Shown in pieces: positions 30,174-39,651 of a DNA stretch of 44,299 nucleotides; position 1 is the stretch's first letter, and every line of letters begins with the position of its first letter. The translations under genes were made by a program, and so were the position numbers. Location of the stretch: the NCBI GenBank assembly GCA_937961455.1, contig CALGNN010000163.1:1-44299 (forward strand), in the 5' to 3' direction. The notes under the pieces were generated by a model. It searched no databases. It was not told where the DNA came from and saw only the letters and a list, made by a program, of their open reading frames with translations. This stretch comes from an uncultured Saprospiraceae bacterium (GTDB lineage Bacteria > Bacteroidota > Bacteroidia > Chitinophagales > Saprospiraceae).

Positions 30174-32249
30174 TTATGGCAAACAACTAGAGAAACTCAA
30201 GTAGTCTGACCAGCCTCCAAATATTCCTGTCGTTCCACATTGTGTTCTGACCCTAAATTGATAATCGTTATTGGGGGTTAATGTGACATATTGAAAATGA
30301 TCAATGGTTATAAAGTATTCAAAGGACCCTGTACTCAAATTATGCAATTCAAATTCTTTATTGTTACCCGCATGAAAATTACAATACAGATATCCGTAGG
30401 TACAATAATCATCATAAGACAGATCAGATAGTATGGGAATGTCTGGCACACAAATACAGCCATCTAAAATTGTCTGAAAACTGGCACCTTGATTTACACT
30501 GAATCCATTTTCTAATAGGATGTAATTTCCAGCATCATAGTTAATATTCGCTCCACTTAGTATCGTTGAAGAAGATGTAATCGAATGCGTTGCTTTAAAA
30601 TGGATTTCATGATTATTGTTGAAACTCTGTCCAATGTTTCTATCAAAAATGCATGTCTCAGATTGTCCAGCATTAAGTGCGCCATTAGGATATGGATTGA
30701 TCCCAATTGAATGGAGAGCTATTTCATCATTAGTTACAGAAATTTCAACCCAAACATATAACTGTTCCCCACATGTCATGTTGACACGCACGGCCACATA
30801 TCCAGTTTGATTCAACCAATCAGTATAGCTGTTAGCATCGTAAATTATTAACTCATTGGCACCGTTAAAAATACCTGGCGTTAAACTTTTAAAAGATGCG
30901 GTATTAACTAATTCGCCTCCACTAAATCGTTTAACATTAAATGAATTATCATTTGTTACTGCAGCTTCCATCTGATAACTAGAGGCTGAGTACATGTAAA
31001 ATGATCCATCATAATGATAGAATCCAACATAATCATTTAAGAAGGGCATATAAGCTCCTTCAAAGTCACCATCCACAATATTCTGAACGACGAAATCTCC
31101 TGGGTTGAATGTAGTAGTTTGAACTTCAGGATAATTATCAATGAAATCTATTTTGAGACCTTTGATTGATGCATTATTAAAAACTTCACTAGTAGCGTTT
31201 ATTCCATTTATTGCATCCTGTGAAAAGTCCATACTGAAATTGTTGATATCAGCTCCTTCATCATGATCCGCAAAATCGGTGAGCGTCACATTAAAATTTA
31301 CCATTGCCGTATTTGAATTAAGGAGCGTGATTTCAATCTCATCTGAAATATTCGTGGGCAACCCAGAGGTAGAGAAAGAGGAATTGATGGATGAAGAAAA
31401 TGAACATGTTGGACAGTCTCTAAGTTCAATAATAATTTTTTCTGAAATCGTGCCAGCTTGTTCAAATGATTCGCTTACAACATACCGATCTACATATAAT
31501 TTTGCTTTATTATTATCTGGATTTGAAGCCATAAATACCACAGGATCTGAAGCTAAAGTAACAACGACATCTCGATCAGCAATCCCATTGATTACGGTTT
31601 GAACCATGCGTGTTTTTTGATCATTGGTAAACATGACTTCGCAGGCGTAATCCATGAAATTATAAATATTGTCTGGTTCATCATTGACCGGATCAATACA
31701 ACTATTGGGTAAGTTAGAAGGGCAGGAGAGACTATTATACCCTAAACAGTTTGGCGTGTCATCTATGAAATCATCACAATCACAATAAGTAGGAGCAGGG
31801 TCAGCACAACTGCCGCTGGTCGTGAAGTCACCCCAAGTATGCAATAAACCAAGCCAATGTCCAATTTCATGAGTCAGTATATTGGGGCGGTTGTTAATAT
31901 TGTCTTCACCGACATAATCAAAGGACATGACAATTCCATCTAGACCTGGATATACTTCTGCAGTCCATGGATATTGTGCATACCCTGAAGTAGCTACATT
32001 GTCAACAATCCAAATATTAAGATAACGTGATGGGTCCCATTGAATAATGTTTTTTAATGGAATTTGAAAATTGCTTCCATGATTGGAATAAAATGAATTG
32101 GATGAGCTAATACCATCTGTAGGATTGCCGAAAGGATCAATCTCAGCTAATTTAAATGTAATGCCAATGTTCGCTTGATCTTGAAAAAAGATGGGATCAA
32201 TCGTGGCATTATATTCATCCGTATTTTGCGCCGTGAAATCTTCGTTTAC
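30174..32249 (-). pseudogene. M43 (cytophagalysin/pappalysin) metalloprotease, main part, frameshifted from its N terminus
   Basis: This frame runs without stop from 32249 to 30174 (about 690 codons). It starts with EVNEDFTAQNTDEYNATIDP, continues through the first half of an M43 catalytic domain, and holds the zinc site HEIGHWLGLLHTW (about nt 31835-31875), the calcium/cysteine segment CDCDDFIDDTPNC and the Met-turn YNFMDYA. Further on are beta-sandwich regions, a 3-coathanger-stack-like part (AGNYILLENGFSVNQGASF) and an end like fibronectin type III. The signal peptide and pro-region are in another frame (32246-32563): at the junction a single base seems lost, since one extra G would join both frames. 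If no frameshift occurs, only a start at 31928 is possible, giving a protein without signal peptide and with half the fold missing. Could also be a sequencing error. No T9SS C-terminal domain was seen. Confidence 0.8.
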
Positions 32250-32563
32250 TTCTTCAATACTTCTTCTAATTCTGCCTTTGTAAAACTGAAACTATTTTCA
32301 CAAGCTGTAATCAGATGAAATACTACAGGCACTAAGTCGTCAATAAGTACATTATGATTATTCCCTTGTGCTAAGTTCGATTGAAATTTTGTTAACACTG
32401 CATTAGATTGAACTTCCAAATTTGGATAATTATCGAAAGCAATTTTATAAGCTTTTTCAATTTCACAAAAAGAAGTCTTGCTTTCTGAAGGAGCTATTTG
32501 TGCTTGAATGTTTTGACAAAAAAACAGCAATAGGAGCAGACCGTTTACTTGATTTAAACGCAT
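32246..32563 (-). pseudogene. N-terminal fragment of the M43 metalloprotease (signal peptide and pro-region)
   Basis: The ATG at 32563 opens 105 codons: a signal peptide (NGLLLLLFFCQNIQAQ), then a short pro-region ending in DDLVPVVFHLITACENSFSF, matching the IPVVFHVI strand that begins the M43 catalytic domain, and TKAELEEVLKK before a TAA. The next frame continues in register as VNEDFTAQN, so this is the 5' part of the gene at 30174-32249. The stop arises in the repeat-like run GAAGAAGTATTGAAGAAGTA, where a one-base loss is easy. No classic slippery heptamer is present. Confidence 0.8.
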
Positions 32564-32655
32564 TAATTTAGATTTGACTAATTCTTAATAGGGAAGACTC
32601 ATTCTCATAAGTTCGTGAATTCTGAGGAAATAAAAAATAAAATAATTTTAATCGA

Positions 32656-34068
32656 TCACTGTTCGACCTGATTTCCATATAATTCTTCAAAGCAGGAATT
32701 GAAACTTGCCACGGATAAGTCAATATCTTCAGTTGTAGTAGTCCAAGCACAAACACTGATTCTTATGACCTTTCTCCCGTTCCATTTTGAAGGGCCTGCC
32801 CAACAGACTCCTTTCTTTTGGACAAGTTGCAAAACTTTCTCTGTCATAGCATCAGTCTTACATGCAATCATTAATTGGTTGAAATGAACTTCATTGATGA
32901 TATCAAACGCTTCCTTATTTATTTGTTTCTCAAATTGTTTGGTTCGTTCGTGGAGGTCCAATATCAAACGATCCAATCCATCTTTGCCCAACGATTTTAG
33001 CGCGGCCCATAATTCCACTACGCGGGATCTTCTTGACATTTCGGGAGTATACAACATGCCATCTCTATGGGCTCCATAGACGATGTAACTCCCTGATGCT
33101 TGTAAGGCTTTGACTAAAGCATCTTTGTGTTTGCATAATACAATACCAGAATCATAAGGTGTATTGAGTGTTTTATGTCCATCGACAGACCAAGAATCTG
33201 CTAATTCCATTCCATCACATAAGTGTGAAAGATGATCACAACACCTCGCCCACAGTCCAAATGCACCATCAATATGTACCCATGCGCCTGCCTCCTTTGC
33301 CAGTTTACAAGCTGATACAAAATCATCAAAAGCTCCTGAACCAACATCGCCAGCTTGCAAGCACAAAATACAGTGATCATCCAGCTGAGGAATCTCATCA
33401 ACAATGATTCGACCTTGTGGATCGGTAGCAACCCATTCGATATGGTTTAAGCCAAGCCCAAGAAGTGCAATGGCTTTTTTTACCGTTGCATGAATTTGTT
33501 TTCCAGCAATAATTCTAATTTTTGGAGCATCGTATAATCCATCAGCATTTACATCCCAGCCCAATTTTTCGTACAAGTGCATTCGACCAGCAGCTAATGC
33601 ACAATAAATAGCAACAGAACTTCCGCTGACAAATCCTGCAGCAGTTTGCTCAGGAAGTTTAAATAAATCCTTGAGCCATTTTTCAACGACTTCCTCTAGT
33701 TTTGAACAAATAGGAGATATCACATGCAATGCAGTATTCTGATCCCAAAAACTGGCCATCGTTTTGGCCGCCATAGCAGCAGGGAGGTAAGATCCATTTA
33801 CAAAGCCAAAGTATCTTCCAGCAACCAAAGGTAAGGTAGCAGGTGATCCGTATTGATGTAATTGCTGTAGGATGTCCAAAGAACTAGCAGGAGCTTCGGC
33901 TAAATCTTCATCAAAATGAGCCAAATTTTCGATCGCTACATCTGATGGAAAAACGCGTCTTTTGAAAGCTTCATCCAAGTGTTCAAACGAAAGTTTTTGT
34001 GCGAGTTTAAATGGTTCTTTATTTATTAATTCCTTAAACAAGAGATTTTTTAACTTAGATGAGTCCAA
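32656..34068 (-). CDS. Group II PLP-dependent amino acid decarboxylase-like protein
   Basis: A 470-residue fold-type I PLP enzyme of the glutamate/aromatic-L-amino-acid decarboxylase group. Visible: HQYGSPATLPLVAGRYFGFVNG (about 71-92), SPICSKLEEVVEKWL, AAGFVSGSSVAIYCAL (cofactor phosphate-binding), GAWVHIDGAFGLWAR with the Asp that pairs with the pyridine nitrogen, and DSWSVDGHKTLNTPYDSG with the PLP lysine. C-terminal WNGRKVIRISVCAWTTTTEDI is the usual end. Many bacterial homologues are annotated as pyridoxal-dependent decarboxylase or aspartate aminotransferase family protein; the substrate is not clear from sequence. The start is a TTG at 34068, since the first in-frame ATG lies about 100 codons inside the fold. 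Divergent from the ECF sigma gene by 83 bases. Confidence 0.88.
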   Translation of the reverse strand: MDSSKLKNLLFKELINKEPFKLAQKLSFEHLDEAFKRRVFPSDVAIENLAHFDEDLAEAPASSLDILQQLHQYGSPATLPLVAGRYFGFVNGSYLPAAMAAKTMASFWDQNTALHVISPICSKLEEVVEKWLKDLFKLPEQTAAGFVSGSSVAIYCALAAGRMHLYEKLGWDVNADGLYDAPKIRIIAGKQIHATVKKAIALLGLGLNHIEWVATDPQGRIIVDEIPQLDDHCILCLQAGDVGSGAFDDFVSACKLAKEAGAWVHIDGAFGLWARCCDHLSHLCDGMELADSWSVDGHKTLNTPYDSGIVLCKHKDALVKALQASGSYIVYGAHRDGMLYTPEMSRRSRVVELWAALKSLGKDGLDRLILDLHERTKQFEKQINKEAFDIINEVHFNQLMIACKTDAMTEKVLQLVQKKGVCWAGPSKWNGRKVIRISVCAWTTTTEDIDLSVASFNSCFEELYGNQVEQ

Positions 34069-34151
34069 TTGGTAAGATTTAAGAATTAAAAAATAGATTT
34101 TTACCCAACCCTTTTGTAAAATATGTCGATTTTAAGAGTATATGTTATAAT

Positions 34152-34754
34152 ATGCAGGATTCGACTTTAAAAATACAGTGGAATTTAGTGAATAAAGTAC
34201 AAACTGTTCAAAAACGCGCTAGTTCGGAAATGATCCTTCTTGAAGGATTGAAGAAGGGTGAACGCGTTGCACAGAAGAAATTTTATGAACAACAATATGG
34301 TAAAATGATGAGTATTGCCATGCGTTATGCTTCCTCTAAGGAAGATGCATATGAAATCGTAAATACAGGGTTTTACAAGGTTTTTAAATCCATTCATCAA
34401 TACACAGAAAAAGGAAGTTTTGGAGCTTGGGTCGCAACCATCGTTAAAAGAACTGCTATTGATCATTGCCGAAAAAATAAATTTAAAACTACGCATATAG
34501 ATGAATGGTCTGAAAATGAAAGCACCATTGAAAATGAAGCATACTCTAATATCGGTATGCAAGAACTCTATAAATTGATACAAGATTTACCAAATGCTAC
34601 AAGAACAGTTTTTAACATGTATGTAGTTGATGGCTATAAACACCATGAGATCGCTGGAGAATTAGGCATATCAGAAGGAACATCTAAATGGCATCTTTCT
34701 CAGGCACGCAAATTATTACAAAAAATGATTGTTACTAAAGACAATATAAAATGA
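34152..34754 (+). CDS. ECF-type RNA polymerase sigma factor
   Basis: A 200-residue sigma-70 family factor of the ECF kind. Region 2 is FYEQQYGKMMSIAMRYASSK, EDAYEIVNTGFYKVFKSI and GSFGAWVATIVKRTAIDHCRK (about 39-115); region 4 is LPNATRTVFNMYVVDGYKHH, EIAGELGISEGTSKWHLSQARKLLQK (about 143-195), with the HTH that reads the -35 element. Region 3 is missing, as usual. An extra 30-residue N-terminal part may be absent if translation begins at the second ATG (MILLEGLKKGERVAQ). The stop overlaps the start of the next gene (ATGA, 4 bases), the usual arrangement of sigma and anti-sigma genes; that next protein is the probable regulator. DNA targets are not evident in the window. Confidence 0.93.
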   Translation: MQDSTLKIQWNLVNKVQTVQKRASSEMILLEGLKKGERVAQKKFYEQQYGKMMSIAMRYASSKEDAYEIVNTGFYKVFKSIHQYTEKGSFGAWVATIVKRTAIDHCRKNKFKTTHIDEWSENESTIENEAYSNIGMQELYKLIQDLPNATRTVFNMYVVDGYKHHEIAGELGISEGTSKWHLSQARKLLQKMIVTKDNIK

Positions 34755-36352
34755 AAAAGTCGAACAGAAATATAGAACGGGATATTGTTGATCGACTCCA
34801 GAATCATGAGTTTGATTTTGACCCTAAAGCATGGGATCAAATGGAAGCCATGCTCGATAATGAACCCAAAGGATTTTGGGCAGCATTTCAGTCGAATCAT
34901 GGAACTAAGATTATTGCAGGAGTAGTAGTTTTACTCCTCTTTGCAATGTCAGTTTATTACGCATTACCAGAAGGGAACACTTCGAGTCATGAACTTGCTA
35001 AAAAGCATTTGCTTAAAGGGAGTGTAGCTATTGAAAATGAAAATTTTGAAAATGGCGCTGCTTCCATTCAATCAACAACGGAAGCTTCTAATGAAGCTGA
35101 AATCGAATCTTCGTCAAAACAAGTACTTTCTGAAGAATTTGATCATAGCATTACAACTTCAAATACCACGAAGCAAGAATTAGTTGCTACGATTGATAAA
35201 ACTAGAACTGCTGAGGCTGAACTACAGACCAGCCTTACATCAAATGAAATCAAAAATTCTAACAAGTCGATTGCAAAACCTAATCAATTTGCTAGTCAAA
35301 CGAATGTAGCTCAATCGAATAGTTATCATTTAAATAAGCATTCGGTAGCTTATACCACTGGAAAATTAGTAGAGCCAAGAACTCAACAAAATCCTGATGC
35401 ATCGAAAAGAAAGCTTGAATCAATACAAGCAACTGATGTTGCTGCTATTTCAAATAGCAATGTAAAAGATGAAGCAAAAAATAGGAAAGAATTAGTTGCT
35501 AAAGCTCCTGTCGTTTTATCAGAAAGGATAGCGCTTGCAGAAGTTTCACTTTTAGATCAAAGTCCATTTACAAGTCTTCTAGTTAATGAAGCAAATAATT
35601 TGAACCTTGTTCCTGCTTATGAAAGAACGAAAACTTTGAAAAGACTGCAGAGAAAATGGAATTTTGGAATTTTCGCAGGTATCCATCGAGGACTGGATTA
35701 TACCGATACCAGATCAAATGGCTACAGCGGTATTGTCGGAGCCTTTGTTGAAAGAAAATTATCAAATTCTTTAGGCCTTCAATTACAAGTAAACCTTAAA
35801 AGAACACCGAATTTAAATAGTAGTTTTTCATTTGAAAACTATTACGAAACACCCACTTCATTATTCAAAGTAGAGGGAAGTTATTCTTATACAAATTCTG
35901 ATGTTCTTGAATTACCCTTAATGTTGAGCAAAAGTGTTTTTGGTGGGAAAGTAAAATTAATGGGTGGAATCAAATATGCTAGAATTCTTAACACGGCAAC
36001 TGTGCCTGTTATTGATAAAAATATTGAAAGGTATAATTTCGCAACGCTTTTTAGTGATGATAACCTCAGGGATAGTGACTACACACTTCAAGGGAATTCG
36101 ATTTTTGAATTGGCAACGGTAGAGAACAGTAGTTTAAGTCTAAATGAAAATCCAGTAAATCAGAGAATAAACGCTATAAGGAAAAATGATTTTGGATTGG
36201 TTGCAGCTGTTGGATATCAGTTTAACACTAAATTGAGTGTTGACTTGAGATATGATCAAGGAGTGGTTGATATTGCACCTAATGCCCTTTTCAATAATGA
36301 AAATTTTGATAGCTCTAACAGTTTACATTTATTATTAAAATATCAATTTTAA
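34751..36352 (+). CDS. Anti-sigma-like inner-membrane/outer-membrane beta-barrel fusion protein
   Basis: A 533-residue protein with three parts. Residues 1-50 are charged and cytoplasmic by prediction (ERDIVDRLQNHEFDFDPKAW, then DQMEAMLDNEPKGFW), in the place of a sigma-binding segment. Residues about 53-71 are one membrane helix (KIIAGVVVLLLFAMSVYYAL). Residues 75-295 are polar, rich in Ser, Asn, Lys, Glu and Thr, and look unstructured. From about 297 (RKWNFGIFAGIHRGLDYTD) to the C-terminal aromatic LLLKYQF there are amphipathic strands, as in PorT/OmpA-type outer-membrane barrels. No cleavable signal peptide is seen, so one chain may bridge both membranes. It overlaps the ECF sigma gene by 4 bases. 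An anti-sigma role is inferred from position; no zinc-binding (ZAS) motif is present. Confidence 0.75.
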   Translation: MKKSNRNIERDIVDRLQNHEFDFDPKAWDQMEAMLDNEPKGFWAAFQSNHGTKIIAGVVVLLLFAMSVYYALPEGNTSSHELAKKHLLKGSVAIENENFENGAASIQSTTEASNEAEIESSSKQVLSEEFDHSITTSNTTKQELVATIDKTRTAEAELQTSLTSNEIKNSNKSIAKPNQFASQTNVAQSNSYHLNKHSVAYTTGKLVEPRTQQNPDASKRKLESIQATDVAAISNSNVKDEAKNRKELVAKAPVVLSERIALAEVSLLDQSPFTSLLVNEANNLNLVPAYERTKTLKRLQRKWNFGIFAGIHRGLDYTDTRSNGYSGIVGAFVERKLSNSLGLQLQVNLKRTPNLNSSFSFENYYETPTSLFKVEGSYSYTNSDVLELPLMLSKSVFGGKVKLMGGIKYARILNTATVPVIDKNIERYNFATLFSDDNLRDSDYTLQGNSIFELATVENSSLSLNENPVNQRINAIRKNDFGLVAAVGYQFNTKLSVDLRYDQGVVDIAPNALFNNENFDSSNSLHLLLKYQF

Positions 36353-36353
36353 T

Positions 36354-37706
36354 ATGAAAGCATTACTGAAGTATTTGTGCTTCTTTAGCCTTATGATCGT
36401 TTCGTGTGAAAAGGAAGGATTCGATCCGATGCAAGAGAATATTTTAATTCCTTTTAATGCAAGTTTTGACTTTACTTATAATGACTCTGATATTGGTACC
36501 ATAAATTTTAAAACAGATAGCTTAGGTATTTCTGTATTAAACAATAAACTTTTAGCATTCGGTACACCTGGATACTACGATGGTGGCAATTACATATACA
36601 GTCATTTGACCTTAAACGAAAATGATGTTTTGGAACCCTTTTTATTGCACAAGGATGTTCCCAATCAATTATACATAAAAACACTTGGATTAAAATTATT
36701 TGAGAAGTCTGGTCAAATTGATTTTGCTTGGACTAAAGATCGCTATGATGAAATTTTTATTCCAGGAAATGTCATAGATTTTGGAGAAAGTAACTACGAA
36801 CTAAAATTGTACTTTATTCAATTAGGGGTCATAGGTGCTTCTTATAGAGAGGTGAGTAAGCCATTACAAAATATGAAAATGACCGTGATGAATGTGGAAC
36901 CGTATGACTTTGGTTCAACTACTTCAGATCAATTAATATATGAAGGCAATTTCTCAGGATATGCAGTTACGTTTTCTGCTGAGACGATTGAAATGGAACC
37001 TTGGTTTGTAGTGAATAATCCAGCTAGTGAAATCAAGAATTTTACAGGTACCTTTTACTTTCCATATACAAGCCATAATCTCAATCCAGATTTATTGCTT
37101 CCGGATTGTACAAATGATGGAGCTACCAATGTGGAAAATTTAGAAACCTCCACCTCCACGAAGACTTTCTTCGATTTTAATGATGGATCTGAAATGGTCT
37201 ATGTCGACGCCGATAATAATGAAATCGTTTTCGGTGATAAAGAAGCGTACACCATTGATCAATCGCAAATTCAAACAGAAGTCTTATGTCTAGATGGAGT
37301 ACATCCATATACTTATCAAGCGAAAATTGATATTCAAAAACTAACGCAGACAGAAGCCCCGAATTTGACTTTAAATTTTAGAGCATTTCCGCAGATCTAT
37401 AATAGCTATGCTTATTCTTATGATCGATTTGCCGTTGAAGTGATGGATGGTTCAGGAAGCCCATTGGCAAATCTATCCTTGATCTCAGATTATAAAGGAT
37501 ATGAGAATGATTTAGCAAGCGATGCAGGAGCCTATCAAGGATCAACATTCATCAATTCCATCGAGCTTAATGGCAGCACGTATACAGAAGTATATGAAGG
37601 TAGAGATAACACAGGTCAAACTGCTTTATACTTTTCTACACAAAATGGTGTGATTGCTTTTAAAGATGGGGGAGGAAAGTGGTGGTACTTTGATAGAAAA
37701 CAGTAA
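36354..37706 (+). CDS. Hypothetical lipoprotein linked to the ECF sigma operon
   Basis: A 450-residue protein with a lipoprotein signal (LLKYLCFFSLMIVSCEKEGF, lipid cysteine at 18). The rest appears all-beta: FNASFDFTYNDSDIGTINF near the start, a middle region with a possible sandwich domain, and a C-terminal part ending WWYFDRKQ. I do not recognise the family. It starts one base after the stop of the membrane/barrel protein, so it belongs to the same operon as the ECF sigma factor and may be its sensory input or main output at the outer membrane. The operon ends with a strong inverted repeat. Confidence 0.7.
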   Translation: MKALLKYLCFFSLMIVSCEKEGFDPMQENILIPFNASFDFTYNDSDIGTINFKTDSLGISVLNNKLLAFGTPGYYDGGNYIYSHLTLNENDVLEPFLLHKDVPNQLYIKTLGLKLFEKSGQIDFAWTKDRYDEIFIPGNVIDFGESNYELKLYFIQLGVIGASYREVSKPLQNMKMTVMNVEPYDFGSTTSDQLIYEGNFSGYAVTFSAETIEMEPWFVVNNPASEIKNFTGTFYFPYTSHNLNPDLLLPDCTNDGATNVENLETSTSTKTFFDFNDGSEMVYVDADNNEIVFGDKEAYTIDQSQIQTEVLCLDGVHPYTYQAKIDIQKLTQTEAPNLTLNFRAFPQIYNSYAYSYDRFAVEVMDGSGSPLANLSLISDYKGYENDLASDAGAYQGSTFINSIELNGSTYTEVYEGRDNTGQTALYFSTQNGVIAFKDGGGKWWYFDRKQ

Positions 37707-37711
37707 TAAGA

Positions 37712-37749
37712 TTTTCATAGAAATTGCATGAGTACAATTTCTATGAAAA
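37712..37749. terminator. Inverted repeat, probable bidirectional terminator
   Basis: A perfect 15-bp stem, TTTTCATAGAAATTG (37712-37726) with CAATTTCTATGAAAA (37735-37749), around an 8-base loop, lies between the converging lipoprotein and coiled-coil genes. The T run is only the stem end, so strength is uncertain. Confidence 0.6.
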
Positions 37750-37771
37750 CCAATGTTTCTTAATTAATATC

Positions 37772-38764
37772 TTACTTGAGGACGAAGTCTCCAGTTCCAG
37801 CTAAATAGCCTTTATTATAAACTTCTAGCTTATACACTCCAGGTGCAAAACTTGCCTGGTCAGGAGCCCAACGCACACACTTATTGACTTCCTTTTGTTC
37901 ATAAGCTACATTTTGAGAAATGGTATATCTCACTTTCTCATTAGATCTATTTTCAGTCAATACCCCTGAACCTTCATCTTCGATGGCGATGGTTTCACCA
38001 ATTGGATTGACAATTCTTACAAAAAATTCTTCATTGGATTCTGTAATCAAATCATTTGGAAGAATATTGTAGCAAACAGAAATGCCATCTACATATTTAG
38101 CTCTTTGCTTCTCGTTCATTTTACCAGCGTTGGTAATCTTATATCCATATCCAGTGATATTATGAACACGTATCATGGAAGCGATATCAACCTTTTTTTC
38201 AAGCTCTTGCTTTTCATTTAGTAGGCCGACATTTTTTTCCGTTAAGGAAGTTTTAACTGCAGCTAATTGTTCATTTTGTGATTGGACATCTTCAACGACA
38301 CCTTCTAAGATTCTTTTGTCTTCATTCAAGGTCTGATTCACATTTTTTAGATCACTATTTTTTCTTTGAAGACTTGCAATCTGAGCAAGATATTGGTTGG
38401 TTTGCTCCCGTAATTTTCTAATCTCATCTCTTGCAACTTCATAATTATTCTTACTGGCTTTTGCATCTTCAATTAGCCCAGCAATCCTATTTTTTTGAAT
38501 TCTCAAATCTTCCTTTTGATTATCAATCAATTGGTTGAGATCTTTATTGGAATCCTTCATCTCTTCTAAATCTCGCAGAGACTCGTAATACTCCTTTTCC
38601 AATTCGACATACAAATTCTTACCTTCTATGAGTTCAGAATTCTGCTTTTGAATCAGTTTTTCCTGCTCGACTTTTGTGAATAGCAAATATGCATTAGCTG
38701 CCAATAAAGCAAGAATCATCACAATAGCAAAGGCGGTAAGACGTTGATTTGATTTTTTAGTCAT
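37772..38764 (-). CDS. Membrane-anchored coiled-coil protein, unknown function
   Basis: A 330-residue protein: short basic N terminus, one membrane helix (about 11-30, FAIVMILALLAANAYLLF), a long heptad-type coiled coil (about 31-195, many Leu, Glu, Lys and Gln), then a C-terminal globular part (about 196-330) with VHNITGYGYKITNAGKM, SVCYNILPND, FFVRIVNPIGETI and FAPGVYKLEVYNKGYLAGTG, which reads as a beta-sandwich. The C-terminal part faces the periplasm if the helix is a normal signal anchor. I recall similar uncharacterised proteins in other Bacteroidota, often mislabelled as SMC because of the coil. A function in envelope or polysaccharide assembly is possible but not shown by the sequence. 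Confidence 0.75.
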   Translation of the reverse strand: MTKKSNQRLTAFAIVMILALLAANAYLLFTKVEQEKLIQKQNSELIEGKNLYVELEKEYYESLRDLEEMKDSNKDLNQLIDNQKEDLRIQKNRIAGLIEDAKASKNNYEVARDEIRKLREQTNQYLAQIASLQRKNSDLKNVNQTLNEDKRILEGVVEDVQSQNEQLAAVKTSLTEKNVGLLNEKQELEKKVDIASMIRVHNITGYGYKITNAGKMNEKQRAKYVDGISVCYNILPNDLITESNEEFFVRIVNPIGETIAIEDEGSGVLTENRSNEKVRYTISQNVAYEQKEVNKCVRWAPDQASFAPGVYKLEVYNKGYLAGTGDFVLK

Positions 38765-38880
38765 TACATAACAGTTTTTCGATATAAAAATATAAGGGTA
38801 CTCGGGAGTGAGTTTTTAGGTGTGAGATTGTACTAATAAACTCAAAGTTAATAAATTTAGTATATCTAAAACTAAGAATT

Positions 38881-39648
38881 ATGACTACACATTACAAATT
38901 GGATAATATCCTATTTCTTGACATTGAGACCGTTTCGCATTATCCAGCCTATGCGGAAGTACCTTCGAATTTAATAAAATCATGGGAAAATAAATGTCAA
39001 TATTTTAAAGAATCTTCTACTTCTGAGGAAAGTTTAACAAGCAAGGCTGAAAGAATGTATACTGAAAAAGCCGCTATCTACGCGGAATTTGGAAAAATCA
39101 TTTGCATTTCCTTGGGCGTTCTGCAAAAAATCGATAACCATCATTACCAGCTCAGATTAAAAAGTATTTATGGCGCCGATGAGAAAAAACTCCTCCAAGA
39201 ATTTTCTCTTTTATTAGCGGAACACTATTACAATGTAAATGTGCACCAAATTTGTGGACACAACATTAAGGAATTTGACATCCCATACATTTGCAGGCGA
39301 ATGGTCATCAATGGTCTAAGCTTACCCAAGCCATTACAAATACAGGGTAAAAAACCTTGGGAATGTAAACACCTGTTGGACACACTTCAAATGTGGAAAT
39401 TTGGAGATTATAAAAACTATATCTCCTTGGCCACACTTGCGCAATGTTTGAATATTCCTATTTCAAAATATGATATATCGGGAAAGGATGTAGGAAGGGT
39501 ATATTGGGAAGAAAAAGATGAAAAAAGAATTGCATTATACTGTGAAGCAGATGTCATCTGCACAGCTAAAGTTTTTTTGAAAATCATACAGTCAAAAGTA
39601 CAACTGAGTCCTGATTATATTTCTAACTTTGAGCATAGTTTTAATTAA
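38881..39648 (+). CDS. Predicted 3'-5' exonuclease, PolB exonuclease-like (DEDDy)
   Basis: A 255-residue protein of the DNA_pol_B_exo2 family, stand-alone relatives of the family B polymerase proofreading domain. The catalytic set is visible: ILFLDIETVS (first Asp and Glu), CGHNIKEFDIPYICRRMV (second Asp), and RIALYCEADVICTAKVF (Tyr and Asp of the DEDDy signature). LLDTLQMWKFGDYKNYISLATLA is also typical. Members are thought to degrade single-stranded DNA or RNA in repair; a precise role has not been established to my knowledge. Three bases separate it from rpe, so the two are probably cotranscribed. Confidence 0.9.
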   Translation: MTTHYKLDNILFLDIETVSHYPAYAEVPSNLIKSWENKCQYFKESSTSEESLTSKAERMYTEKAAIYAEFGKIICISLGVLQKIDNHHYQLRLKSIYGADEKKLLQEFSLLLAEHYYNVNVHQICGHNIKEFDIPYICRRMVINGLSLPKPLQIQGKKPWECKHLLDTLQMWKFGDYKNYISLATLAQCLNIPISKYDISGKDVGRVYWEEKDEKRIALYCEADVICTAKVFLKIIQSKVQLSPDYISNFEHSFN

Positions 39649-39651
39649 CCT

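Noticed and set aside
32246-32256. Programmed -1 frameshift in the M43 protease gene
   Set aside because: The site TTG AAG AAG TAA lacks an X XXY YYZ slippery heptamer and no strong downstream structure is apparent; mutation or read error is simpler.
34185-34583. 132-codon frame on the minus strand over the sigma factor gene
   Set aside because: The plus-strand frame has full ECF sigma regions 2 and 4; the opposite frame has no recognisable feature.
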